Assembly: GCA_938010795.1 (NCBI GenBank)
Contig: CALLVB010000036.1
Coordinates: 1 to 7,129 of the forward strand
Source: Minisyncoccota bacterium
Lineage (GTDB): Bacteria > Patescibacteriota > Minisyncoccia > Phycocordibacterales > GCA-2747955
Direction: 5' to 3'
DNA length: 7,129 bases
A program made the translations under genes and the position numbers. The notes beneath the pieces were generated by a model that was not told where the DNA came from, did no database searches, and saw only the letters and a program-made list of their open reading frames with translations. Of this stretch, positions 1-6,450 are shown piece after piece (position 1 is the stretch's first letter; each line of letters begins with the position of its first letter).

Positions 1-624
1 AGGCTCAGGGTCATTGTGTGTAAGCTCGTGTTGAGTGATCACATTAAGCAAGATAGTTTTTGCATGGTCAATATCATCGTCATACCCAATACCAAATGTT
101 AGCTCAACACCAACTTTTTTGTTACCAGTCAGGTTAACTAATGGCTCATTTGAGACTTGAGCATTTGGAATAATAATTTTCCGGTGATCTGCTGTTCTCA
201 GTACGGTACTAAAAATTTGAATTTCTTCAACAATACCTGTATGCCCCACCACCTGAATCTTATCTCCAATAGAGAATGGTTTAAAAAATAAAATAAGTGC
301 TCCTCCTGCAAAATTAGCGAGACTCCCCTGTAGTGCCAAACCAACTGCCAAACCAGCAGCACCAAGCAGTGCCACCAATGAGGTAGTTTCAACTCCCAAA
401 ATAGAAATAACAATAATCACCAAAAGGAGTTTGAGCACCGCTCCTGAAAGGCTCAACATAAATGATTCCAATGCTTCGTCAAAATCAGTCTTCTCAAAGA
501 TTTTTTCAACGACTCTTAATACGTGCTTGATTACGAGCAGTCCAATAACCCAGACGGCCAGTGCAAGCAAGATTTTAGTTCCATATAATGTTACCAATTC
601 AATGGCTTTTTCTTGTATATCCAT
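1..624 (-). CDS. mscS: MscS-family small-conductance mechanosensitive channel (partial, C-terminus outside window)
   Basis: The protein is a membrane channel that opens under bilayer tension to release solutes during hypo-osmotic shock. The first 208 residues are visible and the frame is still open at base 1, so the end of the cytoplasmic vestibule is missing (E. coli MscS has 286 residues). Hydrophobic segments lie at about residues 15-34, 59-78 and 82-112. The last is the pore helix TM3, with the family signature GAAGLAVGLALQGSLANFAG (residues 88-107), rich in the small Gly/Ala residues that pack the heptameric pore. It is followed by the KPFSIGD turn into the beta domain, then RTADHRKIIIPNAQVSNEPL (143-162), typical of MscS. 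The start at 624 is the natural one: TATAAT lies 6 nt upstream and no Shine-Dalgarno motif is present, so the mRNA is probably leaderless. It is divergent from dprA. Family assignment is firm; the exact paralogue is not determined. Confidence 0.93.
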   Translation of the reverse strand, partial: MDIQEKAIELVTLYGTKILLALAVWVIGLLVIKHVLRVVEKIFEKTDFDEALESFMLSLSGAVLKLLLVIIVISILGVETTSLVALLGAAGLAVGLALQGSLANFAGGALILFFKPFSIGDKIQVVGHTGIVEEIQIFSTVLRTADHRKIIIPNAQVSNEPLVNLTGNKKVGVELTFGIGYDDDIDHAKTILLNVITQHELTHNDPEP

Positions 625-630
625 CTATCT

Positions 631-660
631 ATTATAGCAAAGTAGTTATTACCAAGTTAA
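631..660 (-). promoter_or_regulatory. Promoter of the MscS gene, probably leaderless
   Basis: On the minus strand a perfect -10 box TATAAT (636-631) follows a weak -35 TTAACT (660-655) with an 18-nt spacer. Only 6 nt (AGATAG) separate the -10 box from the ATG at 624. Transcription would therefore start at or within a base or so of the start codon. Inferred from motif and spacing only. Confidence 0.65.
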
Positions 661-669
661 AGATAGTAA

Positions 670-697
670 TTCACATGGAGAACTCGATTGATAAAAT
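670..697 (+). promoter_or_regulatory. Promoter of dprA, probably leaderless
   Basis: A -35 box TTCACA (670-675, 5 of 6 to consensus) and a -10 box TAAAAT (692-697, 5 of 6) are separated by 16 nt. The -10 box ends 6 nt before the dprA ATG at 704, giving almost no 5' leader. It is back to back with the MscS-gene promoter; the two -35 boxes are 9 nt apart, so one bound regulator could affect both. Confidence 0.62.
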
Positions 698-703
698 TGT
701 TCT

Positions 704-1579
704 ATGTATATACTCACTAAACGCGCCTTCATCGATACACTTTTTGAACCACTATGTGAATTACCAGATGGTCCCAAAGAGATTTACGTTAATGGTAATC
801 ATTCTTCATTTCAAGATCTCCATTATATTACAATTGTTGGATCAAGAACGTGTAGTTCATATGCAAAAGAAGTAGTTACAAAATTGATTTCTGATCTGCG
901 GGGATACCCTATCTGTATCGTATCTGGTCTTGCACTAGGAATAGATACACTTGCTCACCAAACAGCACTCCAAAATAATTTACCAAGTATTGCGTTTCCT
1001 GGTTCAGGATTAGATCAATCTGTAATCTATCCTCGCTCAAACTATAAACTATCTCAGGAAATAGTAAGATCTGGCGGTCTTTTAGTTTCAGAATACAGAC
1101 CAGATACAAAAGCAGCTAAATGGACATTTCCCAAGAGAAATAGATTGATGGCGGGATTATCTGACCTTACTATCATCATCGAAGCGAGAGAAAAATCAGG
1201 AACCTTAATTACTGCTAGACTGGCAATGGAATATAACAAAACTGTTGCAGTAGTTCCTCAGAATATTACCTGTACCCATGCACAGGGCTCAAACAAACTC
1301 ATGCAAGATGGAGCATATCCAATCCTCAGTTATAAAGATATTCTTTCTCTTTTACATATTCCACAGCGAGTTGAAAAAATTGATATAAAAAAATATAGTC
1401 CTGAGCAAACCATATTATTAAATCTTCTTGACGAACCACGTAGTAAAGATGAACTTTATACAAAAAGTACTTTTGAGTATCAAAGATTTATTGAACTCTT
1501 AAGTATCCTAGAATTAGATGGCGTATTATACGAACGATATGGAAAAGTATACAAAAATACTACTCAAAATAATCTGTAA
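704..1579 (+). CDS. dprA: DNA-processing protein DprA/Smf
   Basis: DprA binds incoming single-stranded DNA in the cytoplasm during natural transformation and loads RecA on it. At 291 residues this is a short version: it has the Rossmann-like core and a C-terminal winged-helix region (about 230-285), but little or no N-terminal SAM-like domain. Core motifs in order are IVGSR (44-48), SGLALGID (74-81), PGSGLDQSVIYP (99-110), FPKRNRLMAGLS (142-153), EAREKSGTLITA (160-171) and GSNKL (195-199). The usual PG after the sixth strand is PQ here (185-186). The start is fixed at 704: an in-frame TAA at 692-694 blocks any longer ATG-started form, and a -10 box lies 6 nt upstream. Its 3' end overlaps the convergent PBP gene by 20 nt. 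Arginine is mostly AGA, unlike fusA. Family is firm; a transformation role is inferred from the family. Confidence 0.95.
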   Translation: MYILTKRAFIDTLFEPLCELPDGPKEIYVNGNHSSFQDLHYITIVGSRTCSSYAKEVVTKLISDLRGYPICIVSGLALGIDTLAHQTALQNNLPSIAFPGSGLDQSVIYPRSNYKLSQEIVRSGGLLVSEYRPDTKAAKWTFPKRNRLMAGLSDLTIIIEAREKSGTLITARLAMEYNKTVAVVPQNITCTHAQGSNKLMQDGAYPILSYKDILSLLHIPQRVEKIDIKKYSPEQTILLNLLDEPRSKDELYTKSTFEYQRFIELLSILELDGVLYERYGKVYKNTTQNNL

Positions 1580-3257
1580 TTCCATCTTCAAATAATCCTT
1601 GGAACATTCGAGTCATTGTCCTAGATACACCTAACCGGTTTCCAGCAGGTCCGTTTTCAGCCATTACTACAAATGCATACTTAGGCTCTTCGTATGGCCA
1701 GTATCCAATGGTCCAAGAATTCCATTTAGACCTATTTACTCCACGCTCTGCTGTACCTGTCTTGGCTGCTACTTGAACATACGGTAGATTAAGTGACTGC
1801 GCTGTTCCTTTGGGATGTGTGACTACCATACGCATCCCTTCTTGGACAACCTCGAAATCTTCTTCTGAGATATTAATTTCATTTCGTACCAATGGAGTAA
1901 GTTTGTTTTCTCCTTGTCTTACAAGCTGTGGTGTGAGCAACGTTCCATCTGTTGCAATTGCTCCCGCTGCTGTCACCAATTGTAATGGGGTTGCTAAAAA
2001 ACTATATTGTCCAATAGCAGTAAAATACGTATCTCCAAGCAACCAACCCTCTCCGAATGTTTGTTTCTTCCAGTCGGGAGTCGGAACGAAGCCAGACTGT
2101 TCATTAAATTCTTTAATACCTGTTTTTTGTGCAAAACCAAACTCATCAAGATATTCTTTCATACCGAGAATTCCTAGTCCTGTGTGCGTACCTGGTACTC
2201 CACCACCAAAGGTAAAGAAAAAAATGTTTGAAGACTTTGCGAGGGCTTCTCGTATATTCACTACTCCATTGTTGCGTGCATCTCTGAAATACGTCGCTGG
2301 TCCACCAAATCTATTTGGAATAACGAGTGTTCCGTTTGTGACTAATCTAAAGGTTGGGCTAATAATGTCTTTATCTAAGATACCTGAAGCGATAAATGGC
2401 TTAATAACAGAACCTGGTGCGTATGTTCCCCCAAGTGCCCTGTTTAAAAACGGTTTCTTCTCATCAATATTATAAGAAGCGATAGTCTCTCTATCTTCCC
2501 CATCTGCTAAGATATTTGAATCATATTCAGGAACATTAGTGAGAACGAGTAATTCACCTGTGTGTACATCCATAATAACTCCTGATGCCCCGTCAAACCC
2601 CTGTTCATCCACATATCGAGCTAACTCTCTATGTAACCTCTCTTGCAATACAGCATCAATGGTCAATGTAATATTTAAACCATTAATTGGCTCTTGAATG
2701 ATTGAATCCGACTTAACTTCACCAAGCGTAGTCACTTGTCGTTCTCTAAAACCTAGCTGTCCATTTAATAATTGATTATACGCAAATTCAATACCTGAAA
2801 TACCTTTATATTCAAACTGAAAATACTTTCCTTTACTATCAGCTTGCGGGTATGTAACGTATCCAAGGAGATGAGAAAATCCTGGTGTTGCAATGTATTT
2901 TCTCTTAGCAAAATCTAGACCCTCTGTGAACTCATTCCATACAAGCTCTACACCATTTCTGTCATAGATAACTCCTCGCTTATTAAATAACACTTCATAC
3001 GATTGTGCATTATTAGTTGCTTTTGTATACAACTCTTCTCCTTGAACAATCTGAATTTGATATAAGCGGAATGAAAATAGAATCAGCAACGAGAAAAAAG
3101 TAAATGCAATGGTAAATAAAGTCCACTTTTTGATCGGACGCTCTATCACACCCTGCATCTGTTGATTATTCATTTCAGCAGTATTTTTTGAATCAAAAAA
3201 TACTTGTTCGAAATCAATTTCTCCAGATCCCTTCCGTTTTTTAAAAAACCTACTCAT
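1560..3257 (-). CDS. mrdA: Class B penicillin-binding protein, PBP2/MrdA-type peptidoglycan transpeptidase
   Basis: This is a D,D-transpeptidase that cross-links peptidoglycan stems at the outer face of the membrane. At 565 residues it is slightly short for PBP2 (633 in E. coli). A basic cytoplasmic N-terminus (FFKKRKG) leads to one membrane anchor at about 46-63. The PBP dimerisation domain follows, with RGVIYDRNG at 94-102. The transpeptidase domain carries all three active-site motifs: SVIK with nucleophile Ser283 and Lys286, SSN at 342-344, and KTG at 499-501, so it should be active and beta-lactam-sensitive. Start at 3257 overlaps the upstream small membrane gene by 8 nt with no promoter box or Shine-Dalgarno, suggesting translational coupling. 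The stop is TAG. The preceding small membrane protein recalls the mreD-mrdA order, which favours an elongation role over a divisome PBP3/FtsI role; the elongation assignment is inference. Confidence 0.9.
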   Translation of the reverse strand: MSRFFKKRKGSGEIDFEQVFFDSKNTAEMNNQQMQGVIERPIKKWTLFTIAFTFFSLLILFSFRLYQIQIVQGEELYTKATNNAQSYEVLFNKRGVIYDRNGVELVWNEFTEGLDFAKRKYIATPGFSHLLGYVTYPQADSKGKYFQFEYKGISGIEFAYNQLLNGQLGFRERQVTTLGEVKSDSIIQEPINGLNITLTIDAVLQERLHRELARYVDEQGFDGASGVIMDVHTGELLVLTNVPEYDSNILADGEDRETIASYNIDEKKPFLNRALGGTYAPGSVIKPFIASGILDKDIISPTFRLVTNGTLVIPNRFGGPATYFRDARNNGVVNIREALAKSSNIFFFTFGGGVPGTHTGLGILGMKEYLDEFGFAQKTGIKEFNEQSGFVPTPDWKKQTFGEGWLLGDTYFTAIGQYSFLATPLQLVTAAGAIATDGTLLTPQLVRQGENKLTPLVRNEINISEEDFEVVQEGMRMVVTHPKGTAQSLNLPYVQVAAKTGTAERGVNRSKWNSWTIGYWPYEEPKYAFVVMAENGPAGNRLGVSRTMTRMFQGLFEDGITDYFE

Positions 3258-3507
3258 AATATCTCATGGTTTTCTTAACCAACACTGCTGAGAGTAGCGC
3301 ACCACTCACAAGTAGTAAATAATAATGACCAAACAACCCAACACCAATTGGTCCGAACAATATCTCAATAATTAAGAGCCACAGTAAGGCTTCATAAAAA
3401 GATGAAAAAATGAATACTCCTGCAAGCAGTAAAGCCGTATACACTGGCCACGTTACTAATGTTAATGAAAGAAAAATAAGTACGTTATATATAAGTCGCC
3501 ATTTCAT
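3250..3507 (-). CDS. Small three-helix membrane protein, possibly a reduced MreD-like partner of the PBP
   Basis: This gene encodes 85 residues, almost entirely hydrophobic. Likely membrane segments are about 7-36 (one long or two short helices broken at Trp20-Pro21), 39-57 and 61-78, ending in a basic tail KKTMRYYE. I do not recognise the sequence. Its place directly before a PBP2-type gene, with an 8-nt overlap of stop and start, is where mreD usually sits in mre/mrd operons, but MreD is about twice as long. A small accessory membrane protein of the elongasome is therefore only a suggestion. An in-frame ATG at 3576 is rejected: it lies upstream of the fusA terminator hairpin, and translation from it would run through that hairpin, whereas a TATAAT box ends 9 nt before the ATG at 3507. 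Confidence 0.72.
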   Translation of the reverse strand: MKWRLIYNVLIFLSLTLVTWPVYTALLLAGVFIFSSFYEALLWLLIIEILFGPIGVGLFGHYYLLLVSGALLSAVLVKKTMRYYE

Positions 3508-3516
3508 AATTAGTCG

Positions 3517-3546
3517 ATTATACCATTTACATTTTTTAGATAACAA
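3517..3546 (-). promoter_or_regulatory. Promoter of the small membrane protein-mrdA operon
   Basis: On the minus strand, -35 TTGTTA (3546-3541) and a perfect -10 TATAAT (3522-3517) are separated by 18 nt. The ATG at 3507 begins 10 nt after the -10 box, giving a leader of only a few nucleotides. The -35 box begins inside the T-tract side of the fusA terminator, so the end of one transcription unit and the start of the next share bases. Confidence 0.65.
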
Positions 3547-3572
3547 AAAACTAGGCATAGACCTAGTTTTTT
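3545..3572 (-). terminator. Intrinsic terminator after fusA (symmetrical)
   Basis: The inverted repeat CTAGG (3551-3555) and CCTAG (3562-3566) has a 6-nt loop and is extended by an A6/T6 pairing on both sides. It lies 20 nt after the fusA stop and on the minus strand ends in a run of six T. The symmetry means it could also work on the plus strand, but no plus-strand gene ends here. Confidence 0.85.
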
Positions 3573-3591
3573 GCAATTCTACAAGATGTGA

Positions 3592-5736
3592 TTATCCTAC
3601 TCGTTTCTTGATGATTTCATCAGCAACGTTCTTTGGAACAATTCCATAATGAGAGAACTCCATGTTTGGGGTTGCTCGTCCTTGTGTCATTGATCGAATA
3701 GTAGTTGTGTATCCAAATAGTTCAGATAATGGTACTTTTGCTCGAACAACTTTGTCCATACCTCGGTCATCCATACCTTCAACTGATCCTCGCTTTGAAG
3801 AAATGTTTCCTGTAATGTCACCCATGAATTCTTCTGGTGTAACAATTTCGATCTTCATGATTGGTTCAAGAATAACTGGATTAGCTTGTCGGGCTGCATC
3901 TTGCATAGCTTTTGACGATGCAATCTTGAAAGCAATTTCTGATGAATCGACATCATGATAAGAACCATCATATAGTTCAACAGAGATATTTACTGCTGGG
4001 TATCCAGCAAGAATACCTCGGTCCATACCATCTTTAAACCCTTTTCGACATGGTGTGATGTATTCTTGTGGAATAACACCTCCCTTAATTGAGTTAATAA
4101 ATTCGTATCCTTCTTCACGATATACATTCTTCGCCAGATACTCTTCATCAACCTCAAGATCCATAGGTTTGATTCGAATTTTAACGTGACCATATTGCCC
4201 TTTACCTCCAGACTGTTTAACGTATTTCTCTTCTCCGTTAGCTTCTCCAGTAATTGTTTCTCGATATGCAACTTGTGGTGCTCCGATATTTGCCTCAACT
4301 CCAAATTCTCGTTTCATTCGATCAACCAGAATATCTAGGTGAAGCTCACCCATTCCTGAAATAATAGTTTCTCCAGTTTCTTCGTCTGTAAACACTTTAA
4401 ATGTTGGATCCTCATCAGATAGTTTTTTGATCGCTGTACCCATTTTTTCTTGGTCTGCCTTTGAGTTTGGTTCAATTCGAACAGAAATAACTGGTTCTGG
4501 GAATTCAATTCTATGCAGCTCTACTGGTGCGTCTAGTGCACAAATAGTGTCAGATGTCTTTGTATCTTTAAGACCAACAGCTGCAACAATTTCTCCAGCA
4601 TATCCAACTTGTACTTCTTCTCGATCGTTTGAGTGCATTCGAAGCAATCGTCCAATTCGTTCTTTTGAACCTGTTGTTGAGTTAAGAACGTATGAACCAG
4701 CCTCTAATTTACCTGAATAGATTCGAATGTATGATAGTTGTCCTACAAATGGATCAGTTTGTAATTTAAATACTAGTGCTGAAAGTGGTTCGTCGTCTCC
4801 AGCTACTCGCTCGATTACGTCTTCAGTTCCTGGTGTAACTCCTGTTACTGGTGGAATATCCGTAGGAGCTGGTAAATATTCAATAACAGCATCGAGTACT
4901 AACTGTACTCCAATGTTTTTAAATGCAGATCCTCCAAATACTGGAACAATTTCATTATTAATTACAGCTCGTCGTAATTCAGCTTTAAGATCAGCAATAT
5001 CAAGCTCTTCTCCTCCTAAGAACTTATCCATCATCTCTTCATTGTTCTCAACGATTTTTTCAACAAGAATTGATCGTTTCTCGGTTGCGAGTTCAAGCAT
5101 ATCTGCTGGGATTTCTCCTTCAACAATATCCATACCCATCTCTCCTCCAAATGTATGTGACTTCATAGTTAGTAGATCCACAACACCAGATAGTGTTCCT
5201 TCAAATCCAATTGGAAGTTGCGCCATCACTGCGTCTTTGGTTAGCCTGTCTAAAATTGATTGAAACGCTGTTTCAAAGTTAGCACCAATTTTGTCGAGTT
5301 TGTTGATGAAACACATTCGTGGAACACCATATTTATTAGCTTGTTTCCAAACTGTTTCTGATTGCGGTTCTACACCTGCATTACCATCAAATACTACTAC
5401 TGCACCATCAAGTACTTTAAGTGAACGTTCAACTTCAGCTGTAAAGTCTACGTGACCTGGTGTATCAATAATATTAAACCGATGCTCTAGATCTTTATTT
5501 CCTTTCTCAAATGTTGGTGTCCAGAAACATGTTGTAGCAGCAGAGGTAATAGTAATACCTCGCTCCTGCTCTTGTTCCATCCAGTCCATAGTGGCTGCAC
5601 CATCATGAACCTCTCCGATCTTGTGTGAACGACCTGTGTAATACAAAATACGCTCGGTAGTTGTAGTTTTACCGGCATCAACGTGCGCAACAATACCAAA
5701 GTTACGTACTTTACTTAGTGGATAATCTCTCGACAT
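3592..5736 (-). CDS. fusA: Translation elongation factor G
   Basis: EF-G is the GTPase that drives ribosomal translocation and, with RRF, ribosome recycling. It has 714 residues, full length for the family. GTPase motifs are complete: AHVDAGKT (17-24, P-loop), RGITI (59-63, switch I with Thr62), DTPGH (91-95, switch II with the catalytic His95), NKLD (145-148) and GSA (269-271). The domain II-V sequence follows, including GKGQYGHV (511-518) and the domain IV tip loop GSYHDVDSSE (591-600), whose His594 matches the translocation-critical His583 of E. coli. It looks like the canonical EF-G1, not a paralogue. The start is the expected MSRDYPLSKVRNFGIVAHVD context; no Shine-Dalgarno is seen. It is preceded by its own promoter and a structured leader, and followed by a terminator. 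By hand count 25 of 34 arginines are CGA. Confidence 0.98.
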   Translation of the reverse strand: MSRDYPLSKVRNFGIVAHVDAGKTTTTERILYYTGRSHKIGEVHDGAATMDWMEQEQERGITITSAATTCFWTPTFEKGNKDLEHRFNIIDTPGHVDFTAEVERSLKVLDGAVVVFDGNAGVEPQSETVWKQANKYGVPRMCFINKLDKIGANFETAFQSILDRLTKDAVMAQLPIGFEGTLSGVVDLLTMKSHTFGGEMGMDIVEGEIPADMLELATEKRSILVEKIVENNEEMMDKFLGGEELDIADLKAELRRAVINNEIVPVFGGSAFKNIGVQLVLDAVIEYLPAPTDIPPVTGVTPGTEDVIERVAGDDEPLSALVFKLQTDPFVGQLSYIRIYSGKLEAGSYVLNSTTGSKERIGRLLRMHSNDREEVQVGYAGEIVAAVGLKDTKTSDTICALDAPVELHRIEFPEPVISVRIEPNSKADQEKMGTAIKKLSDEDPTFKVFTDEETGETIISGMGELHLDILVDRMKREFGVEANIGAPQVAYRETITGEANGEEKYVKQSGGKGQYGHVKIRIKPMDLEVDEEYLAKNVYREEGYEFINSIKGGVIPQEYITPCRKGFKDGMDRGILAGYPAVNISVELYDGSYHDVDSSEIAFKIASSKAMQDAARQANPVILEPIMKIEIVTPEEFMGDITGNISSKRGSVEGMDDRGMDKVVRAKVPLSELFGYTTTIRSMTQGRATPNMEFSHYGIVPKNVADEIIKKRVG

Positions 5737-5753
5737 ATAATTTTTATTAATTG

Positions 5754-5790
5754 CTAACTTTTAGTGCCAATAGCTATAGTTTCATTGGCA
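5754..5790 (-). promoter_or_regulatory. Hairpin leader of fusA
   Basis: The roughly 60-nt 5' leader predicted for fusA folds into a 7-bp stem, TGCCAAT (5790-5784) with ATTGGCA (5771-5765), enclosing a 12-nt loop. A small CTAA/TTAG hairpin (5764-5754) follows directly. There is no T-tract, so it is not a terminator. The second half of the main stem also contains TTGGCA (5770-5765), which could instead be the -35 box of a start-proximal promoter with a poor -10. A regulatory role is inference. Confidence 0.4.
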
Positions 5791-5803
5791 TAAAATTGTG
5801 TGC

Positions 5804-5831
5804 ATTATAGCGCATATAAGCTTTTTCGCAA
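5804..5831 (-). promoter_or_regulatory. Promoter of fusA
   Basis: On the minus strand, -35 TTGCGA (5831-5826) and a perfect -10 TATAAT (5809-5804) have a 16-nt spacer. The expected transcription start is near 5797, leaving about 60 nt of leader before the ATG at 5736. The -35 box starts 2 nt after the T-tract of the preceding terminator. Confidence 0.68.
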
Positions 5832-5833
5832 TG

Positions 5834-5863
5834 AAAAAAATCACATAAATTATGTGATTTTTT
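5834..5863 (-). terminator. Intrinsic terminator after the 125-residue protein gene
   Basis: TCACATA (5841-5847) and TATGTGA (5851-5857) form a 7-bp stem with a 3-nt loop, flanked by A7 and T6 that extend the pairing. On the minus strand it ends in seven T, about 20 nt after the TAG at 5884. It separates this gene from fusA. Confidence 0.83.
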
Positions 5864-5883
5864 ATTATGGTTTATCGTTTGTA

Positions 5884-6261
5884 CTATTGAGTAATAGCTG
5901 GTTGTGCAGCTGGTGCTTGCTGTTGGTCCGTTTGTAAGTATTTTTGAGCTAATTCATCAGGATTATATCCCTCTGCAGCAATACATTGTGAGTATTGAAT
6001 ATTCAAGAAATTATTAATCTGTTCTTGAGTTGGATCCTCTGTTGCATCTTCTGGAGGATTAGCAATTGCTTGTTCTGTTGCCTGTTGTGCAATAAGAATA
6101 CATGAGTTATGTACTCGTACCTCTGCACGCTCTACTGCTTGTTGTGACAACATTAGCTGTTGTGAAGGTACGTACACAAACGCATACAATGCAACGAGTG
6201 CTGCAACTAATGATGCGATGAGTTTGATAATATCTCCTGGTGTTAGTTTTAATTTCTTCAT
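5884..6261 (-). CDS. Unrecognised small membrane-anchored protein between rpsG and fusA
   Basis: This gene encodes 125 residues of a family I do not recognise. A basic N-terminus (MKKLKL) precedes one hydrophobic segment at about 11-31, consistent with a signal anchor that leaves the rest outside the cell. Residues about 34-66 are rich in Gln, Ala and Glu and could form a helix or short coiled coil. Two cysteines, Cys54 and Cys93, lie on the presumed outer side and could form a disulfide. The tail after 112 is low-complexity Gln/Ala/Pro. There is no lipobox and no clear catalytic motif. The start at 6259-6261 is supported by a TAATAT box 6 nt upstream. A terminator follows, so it looks like a single-gene unit placed between rpsG and fusA. 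It could be a real lineage-specific envelope protein; no function is assigned. Confidence 0.78.
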   Translation of the reverse strand: MKKLKLTPGDIIKLIASLVAALVALYAFVYVPSQQLMLSQQAVERAEVRVHNSCILIAQQATEQAIANPPEDATEDPTQEQINNFLNIQYSQCIAAEGYNPDELAQKYLQTDQQQAPAAQPAITQ

Positions 6262-6267
6262 ACTACA

Positions 6268-6273
6268 ATATTA
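6268..6273 (-). promoter_or_regulatory. -10-like box of the 125-residue protein gene
   Basis: TAATAT (6273-6268) lies exactly 6 nt before the ATG at 6261, as for three other genes in this window. No convincing -35 box is visible. A second candidate, CATAAT (6282-6277), would give a leader of about 10 nt. Weak alone; supported mainly by the repeated spacing. Confidence 0.35.
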
Positions 6274-6344
6274 TTTATTATGAGTACTAGTGTACGCTCC
6301 GTGTTAATAAAAATCAAGATACTGTGTCGATAAATTAGATAATA

Positions 6345-6374
6345 AAATAACACCATTGAAGTGAGATGTTATTT
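6345..6374 (-). other. Inverted repeat in the rpsG-125-residue-gene gap
   Basis: AAATAACA (6345-6352) and TGTTATTT (6367-6374) form an 8-bp AT-rich stem with a 14-nt loop. On the minus strand it is followed by a T-rich stretch, so it could be a weak second terminator or the end of a short non-coding transcript. The rest of the gap 6262-6452 holds only a small GTTTG-ATAC-CAAAC hairpin (6405-6418) and no gene, tRNA or ORF that I can support. Confidence 0.3.
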
Positions 6375-6450
6375 CTATAAATTTACATTGAAATTACTTA
6401 AAGGGTTTGATACCAAACTCAACGTGTGTTCCCGATTTGCATAGGTAGAT

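Noticed and set aside
198..413. Minus-strand open frame rich in Trp and Leu inside the MscS gene
   Set aside because: It is an out-of-frame reading of the MscS pore region, which is coding in another minus-strand frame open to the window edge.
588..875. Plus-strand open frame overlapping the mscS-dprA gap and the dprA 5' end
   Set aside because: It overlaps dprA in another frame, shows no family motif, and dprA is clearly the real gene.
1810..2475. Long plus-strand open frame opposite the PBP gene
   Set aside because: It is antisense to the conserved transpeptidase domain, its translation is Ser/Pro-rich without family motifs, and no promoter or start signal is seen.
3508..3576. Upstream in-frame ATG (3576) for the small membrane protein
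   Set aside because: The added residues would be encoded by the fusA terminator hairpin and by the promoter itself; the ATG at 3507 sits right after a TATAAT box.
4727..5263. Long plus-strand open frame opposite fusA
   Set aside because: Serine-rich antisense shadow of EF-G domains; the minus-strand frame has all EF-G motifs. Other open frames at 3662-3958, 3990-4304 and 4427-4720 are rejected for the same reason.
6403..6420. GTTTGATACCAAAC-type hairpin as part of a tRNA
   Set aside because: No acceptor, D or anticodon arms and no GTTCGA T-loop nearby; only an isolated small stem.
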